From NCBI RefSeq assembly GCF_001950325.1, contig NZ_BDJL01000132.1:1-64000 (forward strand): a stretch of 64,000 nucleotides of DNA. The letters run 5' to 3'. The first letter of the stretch is position 1. The number at the start of each line of letters is the position of its first letter. Source of the stretch: Carboxydothermus islandicus. Its GTDB lineage: Bacteria; Bacillota; Z-2901; Carboxydothermales; Carboxydothermaceae. Both the position numbers and the translations under genes were made by a program. The notes under the pieces were generated by a model that ran no database searches, was not told where the DNA came from, and worked only from the letters and a program-made list of their open reading frames with translations. Below are positions 51,132-59,569 of the stretch, in pieces.

Positions 51132-51779
51132 ATGGAGAAAGCAATTGTGTTACTTTCGGCGGGGCTTGATTCTACCGTATCCCTTGCTTATGGAGTACGA
51201 AAATTTCAGGTGGTGCTGGGCCTGACTTTTAATTACGGGCAAAAAGCTGCCCAAAAGGAAATCGAACACAGTAAAAAAATTTTGGATTACTATGGTATTC
51301 CCCAGGAAGTAATTGAACTATCGTTTTTAAAGAAGATTACTAGAACCTCTCTGGTGGCTGAAGATCAAGAAATACCTACCGATATAGATTTGGAAAACGA
51401 TGATGCCGTCAAAACCTCAATGGAAAAAGTTTGGGTTCCCAATAGAAATGGTCTTTTTATTAATATCGCCGCCGCCTATGCCGAAAGTATGGGAGCAAAA
51501 TACATAATTACCGGATTTAATGCGGAAGAAGCAAAAACTTTTAGCGATAACTCCCGGGAGTTTGTCGAGGCGGTTAATCACGCTTTAAAATACAGTACCT
51601 TAAATCACGTGCAAGTGGTCAGCTTTACCCAGAATTTAGAAAAATCCGAGATTTACCGCCTGGGAGTTGAACTGGGGGCTCCCATGGACTTAATCTGGAG
51701 TTGTTACTACGGCGGAAACGAAATGTGCGGGGTATGTGAAAGCTGTTTAAGGCTAAAACGGGCGCGGGGAGGAACTTAA
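51132..51779 (+). CDS. queC: 7-cyano-7-deazaguanine synthase
   Basis: A 215-residue ATP-dependent enzyme that turns carboxydeazaguanine into preQ0. The PP-loop is VLLSAGLDSTVSLAYG (Ala replaces the second Gly of the usual SGGLDS). Zinc cysteines lie in SCYYGGNEMCGVCESCLRLKRA. I chose the ATG at 51132, four bases after queD. Length is normal. Confidence 0.94.
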   Translation: MEKAIVLLSAGLDSTVSLAYGVRKFQVVLGLTFNYGQKAAQKEIEHSKKILDYYGIPQEVIELSFLKKITRTSLVAEDQEIPTDIDLENDDAVKTSMEKVWVPNRNGLFINIAAAYAESMGAKYIITGFNAEEAKTFSDNSREFVEAVNHALKYSTLNHVQVVSFTQNLEKSEIYRLGVELGAPMDLIWSCYYGGNEMCGVCESCLRLKRARGGT

Positions 51780-52337
51780 ATGTTTGCTCGCTTTATCGAC
51801 CAAAAAATTGATTACGATGGTTCACAGCTTAGGCCCCACTTTATTTATGAAAATTTTGGTTTAATTGGCGATGCGATAATTGCCTTTCGCGGCAGGGCCG
51901 AGGTATCAGACCACCTGGTGGACTTAGAAGACAAAAAAGAAAACGCTTTTATTTACAGTGAAGACATGCTTCATTTTCTCGTTGAACATTTTGACCTGGA
52001 TTTGGAAAAAACGGTTTTAAGACAGCGGCTTTTAGTGGCCATAATTAAAGAAACTCTGGAAGCTTTAATCGATAAACCAATTGTCCGGATGGGCGATGAC
52101 CTTTATATTGACGACCGGAAACTTTCGGTGTCTATTGCTACCAAATCTTTGGTATCTACTTTAATTCATACCGGGATAAACATTAGAAGTGACAACACTC
52201 CAGTAGCGGCAATTGGCCTTGCCGATTTGGGTTTAGAAGGCAAGGTGGAATATATAGGGCGCTTAATTGTTCAGCGCTATGGTATGGAAATGGAAGCTAT
52301 AAATTTGGCAAAGGCTAAGGTAAGAGGAGTTTTTTAA
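51780..52337 (+). CDS. DUF366 family protein in the preQ0 operon
   Basis: A 185-residue protein matching the DUF366 family in its ordering: FIDQKIDYDGSQLRPHFIYENF, GDAIIAFRGRAEV, HFDLDLEKTVLRQRLLVA and IHTGINIRSDNTPVAAIGLADL. Its function is unknown. It starts directly at the queC stop and precedes queE, so a role in deazapurine handling is plausible. It could also be a tRNA or nucleotide-binding enzyme. Confidence 0.8.
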   Translation: MFARFIDQKIDYDGSQLRPHFIYENFGLIGDAIIAFRGRAEVSDHLVDLEDKKENAFIYSEDMLHFLVEHFDLDLEKTVLRQRLLVAIIKETLEALIDKPIVRMGDDLYIDDRKLSVSIATKSLVSTLIHTGINIRSDNTPVAAIGLADLGLEGKVEYIGRLIVQRYGMEMEAINLAKAKVRGVF

Positions 52338-52364
52338 TCCTGAAATCGAGGTGTTTTTTCTTTT

Positions 52365-53081
52365 ATGGCAAATATTGTGGAAATCTTTCCTTCCATTCAG
52401 GGAGAAGGCTTGTATGCCGGTGTTTCCACCCTCTTTATTCGCTTTTCCGGATGTAATTTAAACTGCAGTTATTGTGACACCGAAGATGCCAGGGAAAAAA
52501 AGGAAAGGTTTACGGTAAAGAAAGAAGACGGTTCTCTTTTAGAATTTTTAAATCCGGTAACTCCGGAAAAATTGGTGGAAATTTTGCGTGAAAATTACGA
52601 TTTTACCTACTATCCCCAGCTTGCCCTAACCGGGGGAGAGCCGCTTCTACATTCGGCTTTTTTAAAAGAATTTTTACGGAAACTGTCGTATCCGGGGGAA
52701 GTACTTTTAGAGACCAACGGTACGTTGCCGGAAAACTTAAAAGAAGTTTTGCGCTATGTGGATATAGTAAGCCAGGACTACAAATTGCAGCCTTTCGTTA
52801 CAAACGAGTATCATGCAATTCACCGGGAATTTTTAAGAATTGCAGCGGCCAAAAAAACTTATGTTAAAATGGTTCTTTCTCCCGAAGTTGAGGACAGGGT
52901 ATTTAATGAGGCGTTAGAAAGCATAGCTGCTGTTAATTCTTATATTCCGTTAATTTTGCAACCGGTAACGCCCATTGCTTATTCCCTTGACTTTATCTTG
53001 GGAAAACAAAAAAAAGCTTTAGAAAAGCTCTGGGAGGTACGGGTAATTCCCCAAATTCATAAATTTTTACAGCTAAAATAA
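52365..53081 (+). CDS. queE: 7-carboxy-7-deazaguanine synthase
   Basis: A 238-residue radical SAM enzyme that contracts 6-carboxytetrahydropterin to the deazapurine ring. The cluster motif is FSGCNLNCSYCDTEDARE, and SIQGEGLYAG and LTGGEPLLH are further hallmarks. Magnesium is usually bound near the Thr after the third Cys (CDT). It follows DUF366 by 27 bases. Confidence 0.93.
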   Translation: MANIVEIFPSIQGEGLYAGVSTLFIRFSGCNLNCSYCDTEDAREKKERFTVKKEDGSLLEFLNPVTPEKLVEILRENYDFTYYPQLALTGGEPLLHSAFLKEFLRKLSYPGEVLLETNGTLPENLKEVLRYVDIVSQDYKLQPFVTNEYHAIHREFLRIAAAKKTYVKMVLSPEVEDRVFNEALESIAAVNSYIPLILQPVTPIAYSLDFILGKQKKALEKLWEVRVIPQIHKFLQLK

Positions 53082-53099
53082 GTTCCTGGAGGCGTTTTC

Positions 53100-53678
53100 A
53101 TGGTTGATAAAGAAAAAATTGAAATTGCCGTGCGGATGATTTTGGAAGCTATCGGAGAAGATCCGGACCGGGAAGGGCTTAAAGATACTCCGAAAAGAGT
53201 TGCCCGGATGTATGAAGAAGTTTTTGCGGGACTGTCCCAGGACCCTTCGGAACACTTAGAACGGTACTTTACCGAAGAGCATGAAGAAATGGTTCTGGTT
53301 AAGGACATTCCTCTGTATTCCATGTGCGAGCATCACTTACTACCCTTCTACGGTAAAGCCCATGTAGCCTATATTCCGCGCAAGGGAAAGGTAACCGGCC
53401 TTTCCAAATTAGCCCGGGTAGTGGAAGGTTTTGCCAAAAGACCGCAGCTTCAGGAAAGGCTTACCAGTCAAATTGCCGATGCTATCATGGAGAAACTCAA
53501 TCCGCGGGGAGTTTTGGTGGTTATTGAAGCGGAGCACATGTGTATGACTATGCGGGGGGTCAAAAAACCGGGTTCCAAGACCATTACTTCCGCGGTGCGG
53601 GGGATTTTTGCCACTTCGGTTGCCACCCGGGCGGAAGCAATGGCGTTAATCGGGCATCAATCACCCTTAAGGGATTAA
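53100..53678 (+). CDS. folE: GTP cyclohydrolase I
   Basis: A 192-residue enzyme that makes dihydroneopterin triphosphate from GTP, the first step for both folate and preQ0. Zinc ligands are in [13 protein letters not shown] and [12 protein letters not shown]. The segments [22 protein letters not shown] and [10 protein letters not shown] are family marks. Its place at the end of the que operon suggests it supplies QueD. Spacing to queE is 18 bases with CTGGAGG. Confidence 0.96.
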   Translation: MVDKEKIEIAVRMILEAIGEDPDREGLKDTPKRVARMYEEVFAGLSQDPSEHLERYFTEEHEEMVLVKDIPLYSMCEHHLLPFYGKAHVAYIPRKGKVTGLSKLARVVEGFAKRPQLQERLTSQIADAIMEKLNPRGVLVVIEAEHMCMTMRGVKKPGSKTITSAVRGIFATSVATRAEAMALIGHQSPLRD

Positions 53679-53707
53679 TACGATATTATAAGAAAGAGGT
53701 GAGTTTA

Positions 53708-53884
53708 GTGAGCGAGAAAAAGGAAGGAAAACTGGAACTCATAGCCCAGAAACATTTTACACCCTGGGATGAAATGTATTTGGTGGTGGATTTTTTAAAT
53801 AAACATTTAAAGGATAAAAAAGTGATGTTTGGTTTAAACAAAAAAAATGGCGAGATGGTAATGTCCATTTATGAAGTAGAGTAG
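53708..53884 (+). CDS. Small YpmA/DUF4264-like protein
   Basis: A 58-residue protein starting at GTG 53708 behind AAAGAGGTGAG. The sequence (LELIAQKHFTPWDEMYLVVDFLNKHLKDKKVMFGLNKKNGEMVMSIYEVE) has the pattern of Bacillus YpmA: an N-terminal strand, the helix VVDFLNKxLK and a MFGL...GxMxxxIY end. Its function is unknown. It lies between folE and surE in the same orientation. Longer frames upstream overlap folE and are not used. Confidence 0.75.
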   Translation: MSEKKEGKLELIAQKHFTPWDEMYLVVDFLNKHLKDKKVMFGLNKKNGEMVMSIYEVE

Positions 53885-53893
53885 GTGGGAATT

Positions 53894-54688
53894 GTGCGGA
53901 TTTTATTAACCAATGATGACGGGATTTATGCCCCGGGGATTAAAGCTTTAAGGCAGGTATTGGAAAAAGAAGAGAAATATGAGCTAACGGTGGTGGCTCC
54001 GGACCGGGAAAAAAGTGCTACCGGCCACGGGATTACCGTACACCGGCCGCTTCGGGCTTTTGACATTACTTTTAAAAACAGCAAGGTGCGGGGGGTCTCG
54101 GTGGATGGTACCCCGGCGGATTGTGTTAAGCTGGCCGTGGAAGCGCTTCTCGATAAACCGCCGGATTTAGTTTTATCGGGGATTAACTCCGGTCCGAACC
54201 TCGGTACCGATGTGCTTTATTCCGGGACGGTTTCGGCGGCCATTGAAGCGATGATTAACGGCATACCGGCCATAGCTATTTCCATGGGTTCTTTTGCCTT
54301 CGAAGATGAGGAGTATTTAAGGGCGGCGGAGATTTTTGCACGCCTGTTACCCCGGATTTTAGAACATCCCTGGCCCCGGGACACTATTTTAAATATTAAC
54401 ATTCCCAATGTACCTCTGGAAGAAATTAAAGGGATAGCCATTACCCGCCTTGGAGTGAGAAAGTATATCAACGTTTTTGAAGAAAGAAAGGATCCCCGGG
54501 GGCTTTCCTATTACTGGCTGTCCGGGGAAGCGGTCAATTACGAAAACGGCCAGGACACCGACACCGCAGCCCTGGCGCGCAAAGAAATTTCCATTACCCC
54601 TCTTCATTTTGACCTGACCAATTACCATTACTTAAACGAGCTTAAAACCTGGGTAAAAGCTTTAGAAGAGGCTTTGGCCACGGGCTAA
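53894..54688 (+). CDS. surE: 5'-nucleotidase SurE
   Basis: A 264-residue metal-dependent phosphatase acting on nucleoside monophosphates. Marks are MRILLTNDDGIYAPGI (Asp-Asp metal site), APDREKSATGHGITVHRPL, DGTPADCVKLA and LSGINSGPNLGTDVLYSGTVSAA. I chose GTG 53894 because it gives the usual N-terminus and AGGTGG is well spaced. The last 27 bases overlap the convergent SASP gene, and a hairpin spans both ends. Confidence 0.95.
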   Translation: MRILLTNDDGIYAPGIKALRQVLEKEEKYELTVVAPDREKSATGHGITVHRPLRAFDITFKNSKVRGVSVDGTPADCVKLAVEALLDKPPDLVLSGINSGPNLGTDVLYSGTVSAAIEAMINGIPAIAISMGSFAFEDEEYLRAAEIFARLLPRILEHPWPRDTILNINIPNVPLEEIKGIAITRLGVRKYINVFEERKDPRGLSYYWLSGEAVNYENGQDTDTAALARKEISITPLHFDLTNYHYLNELKTWVKALEEALATG

Positions 54689-54898
54689 AGCCTCTTCTGC
54701 TCTTTTAATCATCAGTTTTACCATGTTACCCCCAATTTTACCGCCGACCCGGCCGCAGTCGCGGCTTGCAACATTGCCCCAGTAGTCGTTAGCCATATCA
54801 ATTTTTCCCGTGATTCCCAGTTCCGCAGCGATTTCGTATTTAAGGGTATCAGCGACGTCGGCGGGGAGAAGAGTTCCCTCAGGAGTAAATTTGGCCAT
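54662..54898 (-). CDS. Alpha/beta-type small acid-soluble spore protein
   Basis: A 78-residue DNA-coating spore protein. The two SASP boxes are recognisable: LKYEIAAELGI with a GPR protease-type site, and CGRVGGKIGGNMVKLMIKRAEEAL. It differs from Bacillus SASPs by an N-terminal MAKFTPEGTLLPADVADT. It protects spore DNA against heat and UV. Upstream on its strand, GGGTGA is the ribosome site. I see CAATAATA but no convincing sigma-G promoter pair. Confidence 0.9.
   Translation of the reverse strand: MAKFTPEGTLLPADVADTLKYEIAAELGITGKIDMANDYWGNVASRDCGRVGGKIGGNMVKLMIKRAEEALARGQSLF
54664..54698. terminator. Shared terminator hairpin inside overlapping gene ends
   Basis: AGAAGAGGCTTT (54664-54675) pairs perfectly with AAAGCCTCTTCT (54687-54698). 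The hairpin lies within the last codons of both surE and the convergent SASP gene. T-rich sequence follows on the plus strand (GCTCTTTTAAT), so it can end surE transcription; the minus side has a weaker tract. Confidence 0.65.
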
Positions 54899-54987
54899 CT
54901 TTTTTCACCCTTTCTTTTTATTTTTATTATTGCTGACGGTGACGGTAAATATTTTCGCAAAATGGTGGTAACGGTGTTATTTTTTTG

Positions 54988-55012
54988 TATAATAAAATCG
55001 AACATATATTCG
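54988..55012 (+). promoter_or_regulatory. LexA box and -10 element upstream of dnaE
   Basis: CGAACATATATTCG (54999-55012) matches the Bacillus-type LexA consensus CGAACRNRYGTTCG at 13 of 14 bases. It lies directly after a TATAAT (54988-54993), where repressor would block initiation. The -35 is weak. Confidence 0.8.
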
Positions 55013-55027
55013 AAAGAGGGAAGTTTT

Positions 55028-57922
55028 ATGATAGAGTATGTGCCATTAAACATTAAAACCGGATATAGCTTTCTGGAAAGCAGTATTAAGCTTGACAATT
55101 TAATGGAGAAAACCGCTCGCCTGGGCTTAAAAGCAGTGGGTATTGCCGATACCAATCTTTTTGGCGCTGCCAAAGGGTTTTTTGCCGCGAAAAATTTTAA
55201 TTTAAAGCTTCTTTTAGGGCTTGAAGTTAAAAGTGAGGCAGGGCCCCTCTGGCTTTACGCCCGGGATAAGGAGGGATATAAATTTTTAGTGCGGGCAGCT
55301 ACCCAAAAGTATTTTGGTAAGGAAGTATTGTCCCTTGCCGAAATTCTGGAAGCCCGGGGCCTTATCATCCTTGGCGGGGCAGAGTTTTTAGCGGCGGGGT
55401 TAAAAAATGTTCTTAATTTTAAGGAAGCGTTTGGCGATGATTTTTACCTCCTGGCAAGGGTAGACGATCTTTTAACTAATCCCGCAAACATCAAAGCCCT
55501 TTTAGCCATCGCCAAAAAATACCGGTTAAAACTTGCCGGAAGCACCAATCCTTGCTTTTTGGAAAAAAACCATTATTTTTTCTACCGGCTGCTTTGCGCT
55601 ATGAAAAACAATGTAACTTTAGACCGGATTCCTCAAAAAACTTCCCCTTATGCTTACTATCTTTCGCCAGACGAGATGGCGAAGATTTTTGCGCCTGTTG
55701 CCCAGAGTTTAAAGACCACCCTGGAAATTGCCGAAAAAGTTGGGGACTTTTTTCCCGGGGATGACTTGAAACTTCCGGAGTTTACCTGTCCGGGAGAAAA
55801 GGATGAGTACTTAAGAAAGCTTTGCCTTGAAGGGGCCTATACGCGCTATGGCCGGATCTCCCGGGAAGTAAAAGAGAGGCTTAACTATGAACTTGAGATC
55901 ATAAAACGCTTGGGGCTTGCAGGCTATTTTTTAATTGTGCATGATTTGGTACGATTCGCTAAATCCCAGGATTTAGCTTTAGGTCCCGGACGGGGCTCGG
56001 CCGCAGGAAGTCTTGTGCTTTATCTTTTAGGCGTTACCGAAGTTGATCCTCTAAAACACGGCCTTTTGTTTGAACGGTTTTTGAACCCGGGGCGGAAAGT
56101 TTTGCCCGATGTGGATTTAGATTTTGGCCATCTGGACCGGGAGAAAGTTATCCGCTATCTTTTCCAAAAATACGGCGATGATGGAGTAGCCCATATCGGT
56201 ACGGTAATAACCTTTGCCGCCCGGGGTGCGGTGCGGGAAATGGCAAAGGCTTTGGGCTATCCCGAACCTTTACTTAACAAAATAACCCCTCTTCTCCCGG
56301 CTTTTGGCGGGAGCAGCATTGAAAAGGCTCTCAGGGCTTTGCCGGAGGTAAGGAAGGCTTTAGAAGATCCGGTAATGCGTAAGCTATTAACTTTAGCCCG
56401 GTTTTTTGAAGGACATCCCCGGCACTTTTCGGTTCATGCTTCCGGGTTGGTAGTGGCTCGCCGGGAAGATTTAGAGCAAATTCCCCTGGCCTCCTCTTTT
56501 CGCGGTGAGAAAATTACCCAGTTTGATAAGGATGATGTGGAACGGTTAGGATTTTTAAAAGTGGACCTTTTGGGTTTAAGACTGTTAACTGTTGTCCACC
56601 GGAGTCGAAGGAACGCATCTATTCCCCTGAACGACCGGGAAACCTGGCAAAGGATTAAAAAGGCCCAGACCATCGGTTGCTTTCAACTGGAAAGCGATGG
56701 TATGCGGTATTATCTTGGGAAAGTTGCTCCCCGGAATATTGAAGAGTTAGCCCAGGTGCTGGCCCTTTTTCGCCCGGGGCCGTTAGAGAGCGGACAGGTG
56801 GACAACTATCTGTTAGCCAAACACCAAAAAGCCCCACCGGTATACCATCATCCCGCTTTAAAACCGGTTTTAGAGGAAAGTCACGGTTTAGTTCTTTACC
56901 AGGAACAGGTGCTTAAAATAGCGGCGTTAGTTGCCGGCTTTGATCTTGCCAAAAGTGATGACCTCAGGCGAGCGATGTCCAAACACGACCGGAAGATTAT
57001 GGCGGCACTTAAAGAAGAGTTTATGATGGGAGCGGTAAAAAACGGTTATTCGTCTGCTGATGCGGAAAAGATTTTTAGTTTACTGCAAAACTTTGCCGGT
57101 TACGGATTTAATAAAGCCCACGGCGTATCATACGCTTATCTGGCTTATTATTCCGCCTTCCTTATTACCCATTGGCCCAAAACTTATTTCACCTTCCTTT
57201 TAAATTCCGAGGGGGGATTTTATCCGCCGTCGTTTTACTTGAGGGAAGCGGGAAGAAGAGGGATTAAAATCCTGCTTCCGGATATTAACGAAAGTCAGTA
57301 CGGTTTTACCGAAGTTAAAGACGGGATTAGAATAGGCTTTAAAGATATCGAAGGGGTTGGCCCCAGAGCGGCTTCAATAATTTTAGAAGGGAGAACAACG
57401 CCCTACACGTCTTTTTGGGATTTCTGGCAGCGGGCGGGGTATAAACTTTCGGTCGAAACAATGAGAAACCTCATTTTAGCCGGGGCTTTTGACGGTTTTG
57501 GGTTAAGCCGGGAAAGTCTTCTTTATTGTTTGGAGGTTTATAAACTTTTTAAACCGATCCCCGGTCTTTTTGCTGAACCAAACTTTTCCCTGAAAAAGGA
57601 AAAAGAAGCCGGCGATTATCTTAAAAAAGCTCGGAAAGTTATCGGCGTTAAATTCTGGTTGGATTTGGAGGCAAAAGTAGAAAAAACAGGGGAGGGACTA
57701 ATCATCACCGGCGAGGTAACTTTTGGTCGCCGCCGCTATACTCGCCAGGGAGAACCGTTTTTAACCCTTACTCTGGAAAACCGGCAGGAATTTTACGAAG
57801 TGTTAGTTCCGGCATTTCTGTACGGTAAATCGTTCTGGAGTTTAACGAAAAAGTTCGTTCGGATTTGGGCAGTAGAAAAAGACGGGCGCCTTTTTGCTCG
57901 AAAAATTGTTCCTATCGTTTAA
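55028..57922 (+). CDS. dnaE: C-family DNA polymerase III alpha subunit, LexA-controlled
   Basis: A 964-residue polymerase. It starts with a PHP domain (YVPLNIKTGYSFLESSIKLDNLM ... AVGIADTNLFGAAKGF). The palm motifs GPGRGSAAGSLVLYLLG and LPDVDLDFGH supply the two catalytic Asp (about residue 360). QFDKDDVERLGFLKVDLLGL gives the third. Thumb/fingers follow, then a C-terminal OB-like region (GEVTFGRRRYTRQGEPFLTLTL). It is shorter than replicative DnaE (about 1,100-1,200). Together with the LexA box this suggests an SOS-induced, translesion-type enzyme, like DnaE2 in role. ATG 55028 is placed behind AAAGAGGG. Confidence 0.9.
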   Translation: MIEYVPLNIKTGYSFLESSIKLDNLMEKTARLGLKAVGIADTNLFGAAKGFFAAKNFNLKLLLGLEVKSEAGPLWLYARDKEGYKFLVRAATQKYFGKEVLSLAEILEARGLIILGGAEFLAAGLKNVLNFKEAFGDDFYLLARVDDLLTNPANIKALLAIAKKYRLKLAGSTNPCFLEKNHYFFYRLLCAMKNNVTLDRIPQKTSPYAYYLSPDEMAKIFAPVAQSLKTTLEIAEKVGDFFPGDDLKLPEFTCPGEKDEYLRKLCLEGAYTRYGRISREVKERLNYELEIIKRLGLAGYFLIVHDLVRFAKSQDLALGPGRGSAAGSLVLYLLGVTEVDPLKHGLLFERFLNPGRKVLPDVDLDFGHLDREKVIRYLFQKYGDDGVAHIGTVITFAARGAVREMAKALGYPEPLLNKITPLLPAFGGSSIEKALRALPEVRKALEDPVMRKLLTLARFFEGHPRHFSVHASGLVVARREDLEQIPLASSFRGEKITQFDKDDVERLGFLKVDLLGLRLLTVVHRSRRNASIPLNDRETWQRIKKAQTIGCFQLESDGMRYYLGKVAPRNIEELAQVLALFRPGPLESGQVDNYLLAKHQKAPPVYHHPALKPVLEESHGLVLYQEQVLKIAALVAGFDLAKSDDLRRAMSKHDRKIMAALKEEFMMGAVKNGYSSADAEKIFSLLQNFAGYGFNKAHGVSYAYLAYYSAFLITHWPKTYFTFLLNSEGGFYPPSFYLREAGRRGIKILLPDINESQYGFTEVKDGIRIGFKDIEGVGPRAASIILEGRTTPYTSFWDFWQRAGYKLSVETMRNLILAGAFDGFGLSRESLLYCLEVYKLFKPIPGLFAEPNFSLKKEKEAGDYLKKARKVIGVKFWLDLEAKVEKTGEGLIITGEVTFGRRRYTRQGEPFLTLTLENRQEFYEVLVPAFLYGKSFWSLTKKFVRIWAVEKDGRLFARKIVPIV

Positions 57923-59411
57923 AAAGCCGGGATAAGCGGCTTAATTCATAAGAGGTAATCCCGCCCAGAACCAGCAGGAGTAAGAGGTAAGAAGTACCAA
58001 CAAACAATATCCCTGAAACAAGGTTAAAGGGGATGGTGGGGCTGAAAAATTTCGAAAAGCCATAACCCAGGCCAAGGGAGCCGAGAAAGGCAAAAATCAC
58101 TTTTAAAAGGGTTTGGTCGTAAGTTAAAGTGCGAAGTTTAAGTTTTAAGGCAAACAAACTCAAGATGAAAAGGAGAAAATGGTAAAGGGCAAAAGAAAGA
58201 CACGTGCCGGTAATCCCTATCCTGGGGGTTAAAAGCAGAAGGCACAGGATTTTAACCCCGCTTGCTCCTAACAAAATGTAAAAAGGGGTTTGGGGCTGGG
58301 ACAAACCCTGAAAGATACCGGTAACCGTTTGGTACCAGTACAAAAAAGGCCCGCTTACAGCTAAAATTACCACCAATTGACCGGCTTCGGGATATTTAAA
58401 GAGTAAAGCGGTAAGGGGAGCGGCGTATAACAGCAAAATAGCCGTAACGGGAAGACCGGCGATGAGGGAAAGCTTAAAAGCATAAAAACTTCGGCTTCTT
58501 ATTAAAGAAAAGTTTTCCTGACCGAGGGCTTCGGCAATACCGGGCACTAAAGTGGTAGAAAGGGTATTGGTAATAACTGCCGGCGTTAAAAGAAGGGTCA
58601 TAGCCACTCCCGAAAATAAACCGTAAGTGGCGGTGGCTTCCCGAAAGGATAAGCCGGATAGGACCAATGCCTTGGGGATTAAGAGAGCATCTAAAGCCGA
58701 AAGGAGGGTGGCCATCACCCGGGTAAGGGTTACGGGAATTGCCAGGGAAAAGATTTTTTTAAGATAACCTGCGGGAAGCATCCAGGAAAGGGCAAATTTT
58801 TTATCTAAAAATAGTATTCCTACCAAAAGGCCAACGGTTTCTCCGGCAAGGACTCCCAGGGAAGGACCCCGGAGAGCATCTTTTAAGCTTACGTTAATAA
58901 AGGCTGAGGTTAAACTCAGGGAGACCAAAATTCTAACGATTTGTTCGATATTTTGCGCCAGGGCCGGAATATTCCAGCGTAAAGAACCAATAAAATATCC
59001 TCTTAAAGCTGAGGAAACGGCAATTACCGGAATTGAGGGTATCAACCATAAAAAAGCGTAAAAACTATATTCCGAAGGAAATAGAAGATGCCGAATCAGG
59101 GGAAGCAAGGAAAAAAACAGCTCCAAAACGGCAATGCTAAACAGTAAAAGGAAAATTATGGAGAAGAAAAGAAGGTTTTTACTATAAGCCCGGTTTTTAA
59201 AACCTTCCTGGGCAATAATTTGGGAGAGGGCCAGGGGTATGCCAAGGGTGGAGATTACGAGCAAAAAAACAAAAACCGGATAGGCCATATTATAGTAGCC
59301 AATACCTTCAGCCCCGAGGAGTCTTACGATTAAGACCTGGTAAACAAAGCCTAAGATACGATTGAAAAAGCTTACGAAACTCATTAAAAGAGTTCCGTAC
59401 AAAAGAGACAT
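57912..59411 (-). CDS. SpoVB-like polysaccharide/lipid flippase
   Basis: A 499-residue MOP-superfamily membrane protein with about 14 helices. The start FLSFFNRILGFVYQVLIVRLLGAEGIGYYNMAYPVF-like pattern (FFNRILGFVYQVLIVRLLGA), TLGIPLALSQIIA and SALRGYFIGS place it with SpoVB and related lipid-II/polysaccharide flippases. SpoVB acts in spore cortex synthesis. A role in surface polysaccharide export is the alternative. It converges on dnaE with an 11-base overlap. Confidence 0.85.
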   Translation of the reverse strand: MSLLYGTLLMSFVSFFNRILGFVYQVLIVRLLGAEGIGYYNMAYPVFVFLLVISTLGIPLALSQIIAQEGFKNRAYSKNLLFFSIIFLLLFSIAVLELFFSLLPLIRHLLFPSEYSFYAFLWLIPSIPVIAVSSALRGYFIGSLRWNIPALAQNIEQIVRILVSLSLTSAFINVSLKDALRGPSLGVLAGETVGLLVGILFLDKKFALSWMLPAGYLKKIFSLAIPVTLTRVMATLLSALDALLIPKALVLSGLSFREATATYGLFSGVAMTLLLTPAVITNTLSTTLVPGIAEALGQENFSLIRSRSFYAFKLSLIAGLPVTAILLLYAAPLTALLFKYPEAGQLVVILAVSGPFLYWYQTVTGIFQGLSQPQTPFYILLGASGVKILCLLLLTPRIGITGTCLSFALYHFLLFILSLFALKLKLRTLTYDQTLLKVIFAFLGSLGLGYGFSKFFSPTIPFNLVSGILFVGTSYLLLLLVLGGITSYELSRLSRLFKR

Positions 59412-59569
59412 ACCGTTACCCCTTTATCCGATGAATTTAGCCGTTATTAAAAAGTTTATGCTTCAGGAAATTCCCGTAGAATTAAAAAAATTTCAAAAAA
59501 ATAAAAGGAAAACCCGAAATTATGCTGAAATAATATATTACTAATAAAAAATCCTTAGGAGGGCTTTGG

